Assembly (NCBI GenBank): GCA_025751475.1
Contig: JAOWLD010000003.1
Location: forward strand, 62,001 to 126,000
Reading direction: 5' to 3'
Length of the DNA stretch: 64,000 nucleotides
From: Rhodobacteraceae bacterium XHP0102
Lineage (GTDB): Bacteria; Pseudomonadota; Alphaproteobacteria; Rhodobacterales; Rhodobacteraceae
Both the position numbers and the translations under genes were made by a program. The stretch's first letter is position 1, and the number at the start of each line of letters is the position of its first letter. The notes beneath the pieces were generated by a model that was not told where the DNA came from, searched no databases, and was given only the letters and a program-made list of their open reading frames with translations. Below, in pieces: positions 35,874 through 44,432 of this stretch.

Positions 35874-37370
35874 ATGGCCGTGTTTCTTGGCGTAGACATT
35901 GGCACCTATGAGACCAAAGGTGTTTTGACCGATGAGGTCGGACAGATTTTGGCGCAGGCCGCTGTCAGGCATGAAATGATCGTGCCCCGTGCAGGTTGGG
36001 CCGAGCATCGCGCGGAAGAAGATTGGTGGGGTGATTTTGTCTCGGTCACAAAGGCGCTGCTTGCCCAGTCTGGGATTGATCCGCATGAGATTGTCAGTAT
36101 CGCCACTTCGGCCATCGGCCCCTGTATGCTGCCCGTGGATGCCTCAGGTACGCCTTTGATGAATGGCGTGCTTTATGGGGTTGATACCCGCGCCACCGCG
36201 CAAATTGATCGTCTCAATGCCGAGATTGGCGAGGATCAAATCTTGGCGCGCTGCGGCAATGCGTTGACCTCGCAATCTGTGGGGCCGAAAATCCTATGGC
36301 TGAAAGAGACGCAGCCTGACCTTTATGCGGCCACCGCGAAAATCCTGACCTCAACCTCGTTTCTCGTGCATCGCTTGACGGGGGAATATGTAATTGACCA
36401 CTACACGGCCGCAAATTTCAGCCCGCTCTACGATGTGACCACACAAGATTGGACGCAATCCTTAAGCGATGAGATCATCGAAACGGGGCGTTTGCCGCGC
36501 CTTTTATGGTCGAGTGAGATCGCAGGGCGGGTGACTGAAGAGGCGGCAGCGCAGACGGGACTGGCCATTGGCACCCCCGTCACGGCAGGCACCATTGACG
36601 CTGCCGCCGAGGCGCTGAGTGTCGGGGTGCAAGAGGCCGGCGATATGATGATGATGTATGGGTCAACCATCTTCATCATACAGCGCACCGCAGAACGGGT
36701 GAGTGATGCGCGGCTATGGTATGCGCCATGGCTGTGGCCCGACAGCCACGCCTCAATGGCGGGTCTTGCCACATCAGGCACGCTGACCCATTGGTTCCGC
36801 GACAGGTTTGCGCCAGACCTGCCCAAGGATACGGCCTTTGGTACATTGGCACAGGAGGCCGCTGCCTCCCCCGTGGGGGCCAATGGCGTTTTGGTTTTGC
36901 CCTATTTTTCGGGTGAAAGGACACCGATCCATGACCCGTTGGCCAAAGGGGCGATTTTTGGCCTTAACCTGACCCATAGCCGTGGCGATATCTACCGCGC
37001 CTTGATCGAGGGGATTGCGATGGGAACCGCCCATGTTATCGAAACCTATCGCGAGATTGGCCATGCGCCTGAACGCTGTTTGGCGGTTGGGGGCGGCACA
37101 AAAAATCCGCTTTGGTTACAGGCGACCTCAGATTTTGGGACCATCCCGCAGATCGTCTGTGAAAAGACCATCGGCGCGTCATTTGGGGACGCATTTCTTG
37201 CTGCCTGCGCTGTTGATGCGGCGCGGCCCGAGGATATCAGCAAATGGAACCCCGCCACCCATGAAGTGACGCCCAACCACAGCGCGGCGCATGCTCGTCA
37301 CTATGGGCTGTTCCGCCAATTATACGAAGACAGCCGTGGCGTGGCGCATCGCCTGTCTGGAGAGCAATAA
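35874..37370 (+). CDS. FGGY-family carbohydrate kinase (xylulokinase-like)
   Basis: A 498-residue actin-fold sugar kinase. N-terminal phosphate motif LGVDIGTYETKGVLTDE; central GTIDAAAEALSVGVQEAGDM with the catalytic aspartate; C-terminal adenosine motif LAVGGGTKNPLWLQATSD. The usual GTSS of xylulokinase is GTYE here, and the second-domain specificity region does not match known xylulose, ribulose or glycerol kinases. It ends one base into the creatininase gene, so all four genes of this run are co-transcribed. Confidence 0.88.
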   Translation: MAVFLGVDIGTYETKGVLTDEVGQILAQAAVRHEMIVPRAGWAEHRAEEDWWGDFVSVTKALLAQSGIDPHEIVSIATSAIGPCMLPVDASGTPLMNGVLYGVDTRATAQIDRLNAEIGEDQILARCGNALTSQSVGPKILWLKETQPDLYAATAKILTSTSFLVHRLTGEYVIDHYTAANFSPLYDVTTQDWTQSLSDEIIETGRLPRLLWSSEIAGRVTEEAAAQTGLAIGTPVTAGTIDAAAEALSVGVQEAGDMMMMYGSTIFIIQRTAERVSDARLWYAPWLWPDSHASMAGLATSGTLTHWFRDRFAPDLPKDTAFGTLAQEAAASPVGANGVLVLPYFSGERTPIHDPLAKGAIFGLNLTHSRGDIYRALIEGIAMGTAHVIETYREIGHAPERCLAVGGGTKNPLWLQATSDFGTIPQIVCEKTIGASFGDAFLAACAVDAARPEDISKWNPATHEVTPNHSAAHARHYGLFRQLYEDSRGVAHRLSGEQ

Positions 37371-38110
37371 TGCGGTTTGAGCGGATGTTGCCCCATCAAA
37401 TTCGTCACGCGATTGCTGAGAACACGCCTGTCGCCTTGGCGCTTGGGGTTATGGAATATCACGGCGAACATATGGCCGTTGGGATGGATCTCTTGGCGGT
37501 CACCGAGATCCTTACCCTTCTAGAGAATGAGATGGATGTGGTGATCCTGCCGCCTTTTGCCTATGGCGCGGCCAGTTATGCGGTTGCAGAGCCAGAAGGC
37601 ACAGGCACCATGGATATTGATGCAGCCAAGATTTCGGCAGTGGCCGAGGATATGTTTATCGCGCTTTTGCGTATCGGATTTCGTAACATTCATGGCATTA
37701 TCCATCACCAATCGGAAAACTTCATCGCAGGTATGCCAACCGATCTGGCGTTTAAATTCGCGGCGCGGCGCGCTTTGTTTCGGTATCTGCAAGAGACCCG
37801 CGGCGAGGGGTGGTGGGGCGATAATGCTATGGCAGATTACTATGCCGAGCACGCCACGGGCATTGATCCGTTCAACTGGATCAAAATTCATCCGCTCATG
37901 GGGCCAGAGGTGACGGCGCAATATCCGTTTGATCATGCAGGGGCGGGGGAAACCGCCCTGATGATGGCGCTTGCCCCCGATGTGGTCGAGGCTGCGCGCA
38001 TGACGGAAAACACGGCATGGTATACGTCTAGCGCGGTTGAGGCGACACCAGAACTTGGTGCAAAGGGTGTGACCCTGATTATGGCCGAGATGCGCAAGCG
38101 GCTGAGGTAA
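37370..38110 (+). CDS. Creatininase-family hydrolase
   Basis: A 246-residue metal-dependent hydrolase. The N-terminal ligand cluster is ALGVMEYHGEHMAVGMD (Glu29, His31, His34, Asp40) and the later family motif is DHAGAGETALMMALAPDVV. The usual NGHGGN segment is changed to HHQSEN (residues 107-112), so substrate or chemistry may differ from creatinine amidohydrolase. Relatives hydrolyse cyclic amides, formamido compounds and, in inositol catabolism of Thermotoga, a diketo-inositol ring. It is the last gene of the BtpA operon. Confidence 0.85.
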   Translation: MRFERMLPHQIRHAIAENTPVALALGVMEYHGEHMAVGMDLLAVTEILTLLENEMDVVILPPFAYGAASYAVAEPEGTGTMDIDAAKISAVAEDMFIALLRIGFRNIHGIIHHQSENFIAGMPTDLAFKFAARRALFRYLQETRGEGWWGDNAMADYYAEHATGIDPFNWIKIHPLMGPEVTAQYPFDHAGAGETALMMALAPDVVEAARMTENTAWYTSSAVEATPELGAKGVTLIMAEMRKRLR

Positions 38111-38112
38111 TA

Positions 38113-38132
38113 CCCCGCGCTCTATAGCGGGG
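38113..38132. terminator. Hairpin between convergent creatininase and FucU genes
   Basis: The six-pair stem CCCCGC/GCGGGG with an 8-nt loop starts three bases after the creatininase stop and overlaps the last codons of the minus-strand fucU-like gene. It can serve both directions, though T runs are absent. Confidence 0.5.
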
Positions 38133-38577
38133 CTAAATCCACCACACCTTTTTTCAGAATAAAGCAGCCGTAAGGCCCGCTATCTGCCGTGCGAATGATG
38201 CAAAAGGCGCGCTTTGCGGCCTCGTAGAAGGCAAATCGTTCCAAGGCCTCGACCGACACAGGCGCGCCATTGGATGTATCAAGAACCGTCTGCATCTTGT
38301 CAAAAATGGGCACCACGCCCTCTGGATCACCCACGACTTGCATCCGCCTGACGGGGGCGGGAACAAAGGTGTCGAGGGGCATCAAGGACAGGATAGCGCG
38401 CGTGGCGGTCGGAATATCGCACCCCGCCATATCCAGCAGCCTGCCATAGGTTGTCTCTTTTGCGATGGTCACGGCGGCGTGGTTGATGTCGCAGATCACC
38501 AGATCATCCCCATGCCCCATTTGCATCAGCGCGTAAACGATTTCCGCAGAGAGGCGCTGATCAATACCCTTTAGCAT
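38122..38577 (-). CDS. RbsD/FucU-family mutarotase (first copy)
   Basis: A 151-residue sugar mutarotase of the FucU branch: MLKGIDQRLSAEIVYALMQM, then GHGDDLVICDINHA with the catalytic His/Asp pattern and ALERFAFYEAAKRAFCIIRT at the end. FucU interconverts the anomers of L-fucose, and relatives act on ribose. Its start overlaps the permease stop by one base (TAATG), so it is the last gene of the importer operon, linking mutarotation with uptake of the imported sugar. Confidence 0.9.
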   Translation of the reverse strand: MLKGIDQRLSAEIVYALMQMGHGDDLVICDINHAAVTIAKETTYGRLLDMAGCDIPTATRAILSLMPLDTFVPAPVRRMQVVGDPEGVVPIFDKMQTVLDTSNGAPVSVEALERFAFYEAAKRAFCIIRTADSGPYGCFILKKGVVDLAPL

Positions 38578-39494
38578 TATTTGACGGCCCCAGCGGCCAT
38601 TCCCTTTATGATGTAACGTTCAAGGATAATGCCAATGACAATCAAAGGGAGAATCGCAGCAAAAGAAAGCGCCGCCATAGACCACCACGAGATGCCCTGC
38701 GACCCCGTTTGGGATGCGACCATCACCGGCAGTGTCGTAGAATTTGAAGAAGTAAGAAGAGCCGCGAAGAAATATTCATTCCATGTCAGTACAAGAGATA
38801 ATATGAAAGCTGCCACCATTCCTGGCAGGGCAATCGGCATCACAATGGTCGTAAATGCGCCCCAAATTGAGAGGCCATCAACCAAAGCAGCCTCCTCTAA
38901 TTCAGTCGGGATTGAACTGAATTGATCCCGCATGATCCAAATCACAATCGGCAGCACCGTCAGAGTGTATAGCAAGATCAACCCAATCCGCGTGTCGAGC
39001 AGATCTAGCGATTTATACAGAACCAAAAATGGCAGGGCTAAGACCACCGGCGGTAGGATCAATTGACTGAGAAAGAAGAATGAAATGTCCGAATTGCGCA
39101 TGAAGCCAAATTTAAAGCTAAAGCGCGAAAGGCCATAAGCGGCACAACTGCCTAGGATTACAGCCAAAAGCGATGCGCTGACGGCAATTATGGTCGAATT
39201 CCAGAACCGTTTCAGAAATTCGGCACGCACGGTTGACTCATTGCCAATTGTGTCTGGCGAAAGACCGAGCGAACGCCATCCCAACCAAGCGGGCTGAAAA
39301 TCCACCCAAGGCAAAATGTTACCCTGCATGACATCAGGCGCTGTTTTAAATGCTGTGGTTGCGGTCCAGAAAATTGGGAATAGGCATACAATGGTCCAAA
39401 GTAATAGCACCCCATAGACGAGAGCCCGCGAGAAGTACCAAACGGGACGGAATTTACGATCGCTTTCGCTGTCTTTGAAAATCTGGTCCGACAT
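38577..39494 (-). CDS. CUT1 sugar ABC transporter permease (MalG type)
   Basis: A 305-residue inner-membrane permease with six predicted helices. The EAA loop is ELEEAALVDGLSIWGAFTTIVMPIALPG near residue 200, the ATPase docking site. The C-terminus PLIVIGIILERYIIKGMAAGAVK is diagnostic of MalG-type permeases. It follows the MalF-type gene after one base. Together they form the membrane core of the sugar importer. Confidence 0.92.
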   Translation of the reverse strand: MSDQIFKDSESDRKFRPVWYFSRALVYGVLLLWTIVCLFPIFWTATTAFKTAPDVMQGNILPWVDFQPAWLGWRSLGLSPDTIGNESTVRAEFLKRFWNSTIIAVSASLLAVILGSCAAYGLSRFSFKFGFMRNSDISFFFLSQLILPPVVLALPFLVLYKSLDLLDTRIGLILLYTLTVLPIVIWIMRDQFSSIPTELEEAALVDGLSIWGAFTTIVMPIALPGMVAAFILSLVLTWNEYFFAALLTSSNSTTLPVMVASQTGSQGISWWSMAALSFAAILPLIVIGIILERYIIKGMAAGAVK

Positions 39495-39495
39495 T

Positions 39496-40677
39496 TCAAT
39501 ACCTCGGTTTCATCCAGCGATCTGCCAGTTTCATCAGGATTGTCATCGCGATGACAATCACCACAAGATAAACGATGGCCAAAAGCGTGCCATAGCCCAC
39601 ATTGGAACGGTCCCGATATTCTCGGAAAATAAAGCTGGTTACACTGTCGGTCGCACCTCCTGGCCCGCCCGAGGTGATATTGATGATGATGTCCGCCAAT
39701 TTGAGCTTAAAGATAATGCGGATCAAAATAGCCGTGATGGAAACTGGCAACATCAAGGGAAAGGTCACCTCCCAGAATTGTCGCCATTTTGAGGCGCCAT
39801 CAACCTCGGCCGCTTCGAATAATTCGCGCGGGATCGCCTGAAGCCCAGCAAGTATCATGATCATCATGAAAGGAATGAAGGTCCACGCGTCCATCATCAT
39901 GATCATCGCGCGCGCGACCCCCGCAGAGCCGAAGAAGGAGGGGCTTGCCCATCCCAACCATTGTCCAAAATCGCTGATGTAGGAGCCAATCCAAAACAGC
40001 GGGGCAGCCAGGTCGGGTGAGGGTTCAGATGCGATATAGCGCATGAAACGCGATATCGGGCCAAAGCGGATTTCCAACATGGATTTACCGATCATCCAAC
40101 TGACCGCAACAGGTGACAACATCAAAGGCAATAGGAACGCCACGCGAAAGAATTTGCGCGCCCTGATTTGCCCGTTCAGCAATAACGCAAGGCCAAAGGC
40201 AATCGCATATTCAACAACAATAGCGACCGTATACCAAACCATGTTGCGCATTGCGTTCCAGTAAAACGGATCCCCCGCCATCTGCCGCAGATTGTCGATG
40301 CCGTTAAATTGCCGCCCATCGGGCGAGGAGAGGTTCCAATCTGAAAAAGCAATGACCAAGCCAAAGAGCAGGGGAAATACCACCATGGAAATTACGAATA
40401 ACGCGGCAGGCAGAACAAACAGCGTGCGTTTGCCATGTTCACCGCGGATTAAAACCTGCGACACGCAGAGGCAGGTTGACCAAAATAGATAGGCATAGAG
40501 GGAGGGTCGCCAATTTTCAAACCCGATGGACAGCGTGCCAATCCCGTCTAGGGTCTGTAAGGCCATGATCAAGGCCATCAGCGCGGCTGATCCCCACACG
40601 AGGGTTTTGCCCAAACGGCGGCGTTGATCCGAAATATGATCCGCCGTCACCACGTGAAGCCTGTCGCCGTCTTCCAT
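39496..40677 (-). CDS. CUT1 sugar ABC transporter permease (MalF type)
   Basis: A 393-residue permease with about eight hydrophobic segments: two extra ones near residues 28-75, then six standard ones. The EAA motif is IPRELFEAAEVDGASKWRQFWEVTFPLML. Its last helices and the tail LADRWMKPRY match MalF-type sugar permeases. It lies 82 bases downstream of the binding-protein gene, across a strong hairpin. The extra N-terminal helices are seen in some CUT1 families that use large binding proteins. Confidence 0.9.
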   Translation of the reverse strand: MEDGDRLHVVTADHISDQRRRLGKTLVWGSAALMALIMALQTLDGIGTLSIGFENWRPSLYAYLFWSTCLCVSQVLIRGEHGKRTLFVLPAALFVISMVVFPLLFGLVIAFSDWNLSSPDGRQFNGIDNLRQMAGDPFYWNAMRNMVWYTVAIVVEYAIAFGLALLLNGQIRARKFFRVAFLLPLMLSPVAVSWMIGKSMLEIRFGPISRFMRYIASEPSPDLAAPLFWIGSYISDFGQWLGWASPSFFGSAGVARAMIMMMDAWTFIPFMMIMILAGLQAIPRELFEAAEVDGASKWRQFWEVTFPLMLPVSITAILIRIIFKLKLADIIINITSGGPGGATDSVTSFIFREYRDRSNVGYGTLLAIVYLVVIVIAMTILMKLADRWMKPRY

Positions 40678-40716
40678 GCCTGTCGCCCGAATTATTGCGT
40701 AAATGAATTAACAAAT

Positions 40717-40746
40717 CTGTGGCCGACCCTCAGCGGTCGGCCACAG
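40717..40746 (-). terminator. Strong hairpin after the sugar-binding-protein gene
   Basis: Twelve perfect pairs (CTGTGGCCGACC with GGTCGGCCACAG, 6-nt loop), followed on the minus strand by ATTTGTTAATT. It lies 14 bases after the binding-protein stop. It should terminate most transcripts and so give excess binding protein over permeases. Confidence 0.75.
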
Positions 40747-40759
40747 TGCTTTTCGGCCC

Positions 40760-42409
40760 TTAGAGCCCTAGTGAGGCACGATAGAGGCTGATTTGGGTGT
40801 CACGACCGATTTGATCCGTGATCCCTTCCCATGCGGCCGCAATCGCATCGGCGGTCTCTTGTGCCGATCCGTATTGCCCCGCGAAGCCTTTGGCCAATTC
40901 GTCTTCCGCCACCGAATAATATTGGAAGATGCCTGGGATACGTGGCTCAATCGCCGCGTTGGGGTGGTTGTAGCTGTCCGCGTTCGAGCCCAGATAATCC
41001 TCGATATAATCGCGGTCATAGCCCGCGGCTTCCCATTCGTCATACTGGAAGTGCGAGTTGCGATAGGGCTGGAAGCCCGATGGATAGGCCGACATCCACA
41101 GGGAGATATCTTTGCCGCCGAGATGTGCTGCTGCAGACCAAGCCGCTTTGCGCTTAAGGTCATCGCCCTGCACGTTCTTCGTGACATAGATCCCCCATCC
41201 CAAATAGGCCATGGCAGGAGCTTCGTTGTAGGTATTCTCCCAAGCGCCAGTTTGGGAATTGTATACGCGATCTGAGCCAGGGTTAATGCCGAAGCCCACA
41301 ACGTCGCCCACAACAGAAGTATCCGAAGTGCGCGCGCTGGAGCCAATATCGCCCCACCACATCAGCATCGAACCCGTGCCAGCCAAGAATTGCTGGAAGC
41401 CCGTTGTGCCTGGGTCCGCATTGATCTGATCCGCAGGGTAGGCGCCGGGGGTTTCAATCAAATCCATGACGTCCTGAATGGCCTGAACCCATGCAGGATT
41501 ATTTACCCTCGGGGCCATTGTGTCTGGATCGAACAACCATGCAGGGTCATTGGGGTGCTTGGCATAGGCCGCCGCGCGGTTTGCGATAAAGTAGAAACCA
41601 AACCCACCCCAGCCTTTGAGCGGATCAAGATAACCATGCGCAGGCAGACCCGTCAGCGGATCGGTCTTGCCGACCAGATCCTTGGTTACTTGGTTCACCT
41701 CTTGCCATGTGCGTGGCACTTCAGCCCCGCCGATTGCGCCATCGCCGAAGTAATCCTTGCGATAACAGAATGTGTGGCAATCGCCATCAATCGTGATGCG
41801 GTAGGTCTTACCGTCCCATGTGCCAACGGGCGGCTGCAGATACCCCACCAAATCATCGGCCTCGATTTGATCCTTTACCCAGTCAGGCATTTCATCCAGC
41901 AGCCCCTTGCCCGCGGTGTCACCTTCAAATGGGGCACCCATTTCGATAATGTCGAAATCAACTGTGCCTGTGGCAATCGCCTGCTGCAAGCGGGGGTTAT
42001 AATCGGCCTGTGCAAGGTCGATCCAATTGATTTTTGCACCCGTGTAGGCCTCCCATGGCTTGAGGAAGCCACGGAACAAGAAGTTATGCAGGTTTTGGTT
42101 GTTAAGACCCAAGAAGGTCAGTTCAACACCTTCGAACTCGCCTTCAGCGACACGTTCACGGGTTGGCCCAAGGCATAACTCGCCAACGCGCTGCCAGTCT
42201 GCATCGGTGGGTGAGCCCATGCCGACACCTGGAATTTTCAGCAACTGTGCTCGCAAATCAGAATGCGCAGCCGCTTGTGCTGGCTTGGCACTCGTCAATG
42301 AGTTCGCTCCGCCTAGGGCGGCTAGGGCACCCACACTGGCGGCACCTTTGAGCATATTACGCCGGCTCATTTGAGCTGCCATAATCGCTTTATACATTGC
42401 AACTTTCAC
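40760..42409 (-). CDS. Large sugar ABC transporter substrate-binding protein, Tat-exported
   Basis: A 549-residue family 1 extracellular solute-binding protein, larger than maltose-binding protein. A twin-arginine signal (MSRRNMLKGAASVGALAALG, cleavage after AQA) shows folding before export. The body contains NWIDLAQADYNPRLQQAIAT, DFDIIEMGAP and a late MSAYPSGFQPYRNSHF, typical of large CUT1 binding proteins. The GTG start at 42409 is supported by GGGAGG seven bases before it. The operator at 42546 lies upstream. L-fucose or a related sugar is inferred from neighbouring fucU-like genes. Confidence 0.9.
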   Translation of the reverse strand: MKVAMYKAIMAAQMSRRNMLKGAASVGALAALGGANSLTSAKPAQAAAHSDLRAQLLKIPGVGMGSPTDADWQRVGELCLGPTRERVAEGEFEGVELTFLGLNNQNLHNFLFRGFLKPWEAYTGAKINWIDLAQADYNPRLQQAIATGTVDFDIIEMGAPFEGDTAGKGLLDEMPDWVKDQIEADDLVGYLQPPVGTWDGKTYRITIDGDCHTFCYRKDYFGDGAIGGAEVPRTWQEVNQVTKDLVGKTDPLTGLPAHGYLDPLKGWGGFGFYFIANRAAAYAKHPNDPAWLFDPDTMAPRVNNPAWVQAIQDVMDLIETPGAYPADQINADPGTTGFQQFLAGTGSMLMWWGDIGSSARTSDTSVVGDVVGFGINPGSDRVYNSQTGAWENTYNEAPAMAYLGWGIYVTKNVQGDDLKRKAAWSAAAHLGGKDISLWMSAYPSGFQPYRNSHFQYDEWEAAGYDRDYIEDYLGSNADSYNHPNAAIEPRIPGIFQYYSVAEDELAKGFAGQYGSAQETADAIAAAWEGITDQIGRDTQISLYRASLGL

Positions 42410-42545
42410 GACCTATCCTCCCAGATATTTTTCGCGTCTTTGACAAAAGTCGGTGTGCCAGCTTTGCCCGCCTCGCGCGGAATATCCTGATTTCGCTCAA
42501 GCCAGCCATTTCACCTTTTCAGCCAGATTCCCATCTGTCAAGATT

Positions 42546-42557
42546 CTAACATGTTAG
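42546..42557. promoter_or_regulatory. Operator-like palindrome CTAACATGTTAG (site D)
   Basis: This perfect 12-bp palindrome is identical to site A. It lies between the divergent binding-protein gene and the ATPase gene (74 bases before the ATPase start). The downstream flank TAGTATGTTT is shared with site C. Confidence 0.7.
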
Positions 42558-42630
42558 TATGTTTAAGCGATGGACAGTGAAAATTTTTCCCCTTACCTTT
42601 CAAGCCGTAGCGCATGGGAGGAATAAAAGA

Positions 42631-43695
42631 ATGGCAGGCGTGGAAATCCGATCCTTACTGAAATCCTACGGTGAAACGCAGATTTTGCACGGATTGAACG
42701 TGGATATTGAGGATGGCGAGTTTGTTGTTCTGGTTGGCCCGTCTGGGTGTGGAAAATCCACACTCTTAAGAATGATCGCTGGACTTGAGGGCATTACGGG
42801 CGGGACAATCCAAATCGGAGATCGTGTGGTCAATAACCTGCCGCCTGCCGAGCGTGACATTGCCATGGTGTTCCAGAATTATGCGCTTTACCCGCACAAA
42901 ACTGTACGCGCTAACATGGCGTTTTCGTTGCGTATGCGTGGAATGGATAAAGGCGAAATTGACAAGCGCGTGGATCGCGCCGCCGAGATTTTGGGCCTGA
43001 CGCCATATCTTGATCGCTATCCTCGCGCGCTTTCTGGCGGACAGCGGCAGCGCGTGGCTATGGGTCGCGCTATTGTCCGTGATCCGCAAGTTTTTCTCTT
43101 TGATGAACCCCTATCAAACCTTGATGCAAAACTGCGTGTGCAGATGCGCACTGAAATACGGGAACTCCACCAAAGGCTCCAAACCACCACTGTCTACGTC
43201 ACACATGACCAGATAGAGGCGATGACCATGGCCGATAAGATTGTGGTGATGCAGGGTGGCCATATTGAGCAAATCGGCACTCCGCTTGAACTCTATGACA
43301 AACCGCGAAATGTCTTTGTCGCTGGGTTTATCGGCAGCCCTTCGATGAATTTCTTTGATGGCGTCGTGGTGAAATCTGGATCAACATTGGGTGCGCAAAT
43401 TGGTGATGTGGTTCTTGGCATTCCGAAAGGGACCGATGTGAAAGTGGATCAAGAGATCATCATCGGTATTCGTCCAGAGGCGCTGAAAATCTCGGACACG
43501 GGTATCGCGGGCACAATTTCCGTAATTGAGCCGACAGGTTCCGAAACCCATGTCATGTTGCGCTATGCGTTAGGTCAAGATTTTACATTGATCTCGCGCG
43601 AGCGCCGCGCATTCCATGTTGGCCAAGAAATCACCATGAGTGCAGATCCCGAGCATCTGCATATTTTTGACAAATCCACCGAAGAACGGGTGTGA
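42631..43695 (+). CDS. Sugar ABC transporter ATPase (UgpC/MalK type)
   Basis: A 354-residue ATPase powering the CUT1 importer. Walker [10 protein letters not shown] near residue 38, Q-loop [10 protein letters not shown], signature [15 protein letters not shown], Walker [14 protein letters not shown] and switch [14 protein letters not shown] are intact, followed by a C-terminal TOBE domain ([10 protein letters not shown]). GGAGGA lies eight bases before the ATG at 42631. It is divergent from the binding protein and is followed by the second FucU gene. Confidence 0.93.
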   Translation: MAGVEIRSLLKSYGETQILHGLNVDIEDGEFVVLVGPSGCGKSTLLRMIAGLEGITGGTIQIGDRVVNNLPPAERDIAMVFQNYALYPHKTVRANMAFSLRMRGMDKGEIDKRVDRAAEILGLTPYLDRYPRALSGGQRQRVAMGRAIVRDPQVFLFDEPLSNLDAKLRVQMRTEIRELHQRLQTTTVYVTHDQIEAMTMADKIVVMQGGHIEQIGTPLELYDKPRNVFVAGFIGSPSMNFFDGVVVKSGSTLGAQIGDVVLGIPKGTDVKVDQEIIIGIRPEALKISDTGIAGTISVIEPTGSETHVMLRYALGQDFTLISRERRAFHVGQEITMSADPEHLHIFDKSTEERV

Positions 43696-43723
43696 TCATC
43701 GCGTTTATGTAAAAGGAGGTATG

Positions 43724-44176
43724 ATGCTGAAAGGAATTGATCCAAGGCTCAATGCCGATGTGCTGCATGTTCTGCGAATGATGGGACATGGCGATGTTTT
43801 GATTATTGCCGACACGAATTTTCCATCCGACTCGGTCGCCCGCGCCACAGTGTACGGTAGCCTTTTGCGGATGGATAACCTCACCGCTGCCGAGGCGGTC
43901 GAGGCGGTGCTATCAGTCATGCCGCTCGATACATTTGTTGACGACTTCGCGGGGCGTATGGAAATCGTGGGCGACCCTGACACGATCCCGCCTGTGCAGG
44001 CCGAGGTGCAGCAAAAAATCAACCGTGCCGAAGGGGCCGAGCGGCCCATGATCAGCATTGAGCGGTTTGCCTTTTATGACATGGCACGGCAAAGCTATGC
44101 TGTAATCCAAACGGGCGAGAGGCGCTTTTATGGCTGCTTCATGCTGCGCAAAGGTGTAATTGGCCCCGAGGGATAG
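43724..44176 (+). CDS. RbsD/FucU-family mutarotase (second copy)
   Basis: A 150-residue paralogue of the protein at 38122, with the same opening MLKGIDPRLNADVLHVLRMM, GHGDVLIIADTNF, and ISIERFAFYDMARQSYAVIQT. A near-perfect AAAGGAGGT lies just before the two adjacent ATG codons, and 43724 is preferred. The gene follows the ATPase gene by 28 bases. It probably has a different anomeric preference or acts on a different substrate from the first copy. Confidence 0.9.
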   Translation: MLKGIDPRLNADVLHVLRMMGHGDVLIIADTNFPSDSVARATVYGSLLRMDNLTAAEAVEAVLSVMPLDTFVDDFAGRMEIVGDPDTIPPVQAEVQQKINRAEGAERPMISIERFAFYDMARQSYAVIQTGERRFYGCFMLRKGVIGPEG

Positions 44177-44432
44177 AGGGGCATGATGCGATAACTGATT
44201 TATAATTTGTATATCAAGCGGCCGCATCAGGCTGGCTGCAGAAGGTGACTGGTGCAATTGTTGAGGAACTGACGATAACGGCAGTCAACAATGCGTCTTC
44301 AGACCGAATTAAAACGGGCTAAGACGACTGCGCAAATTGCAAATCGCGCCTTCTGGACATACGCCGTCATCTCCTTCGCTTTACCCTGATGGGTCGCACA
44401 AATTTTTTCTCAGCGTCTTCTCGATCGGGTTG

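Noticed and set aside
44177-44432. Possible IS66-type transposase remnant between fucU and deoK
   Set aside because: One minus-strand fragment (SNNNPIEKTLRK) faintly recalls the IS66 end region, but no other part matches and no terminal repeats were found. The stretch is left as unassigned intergenic DNA.
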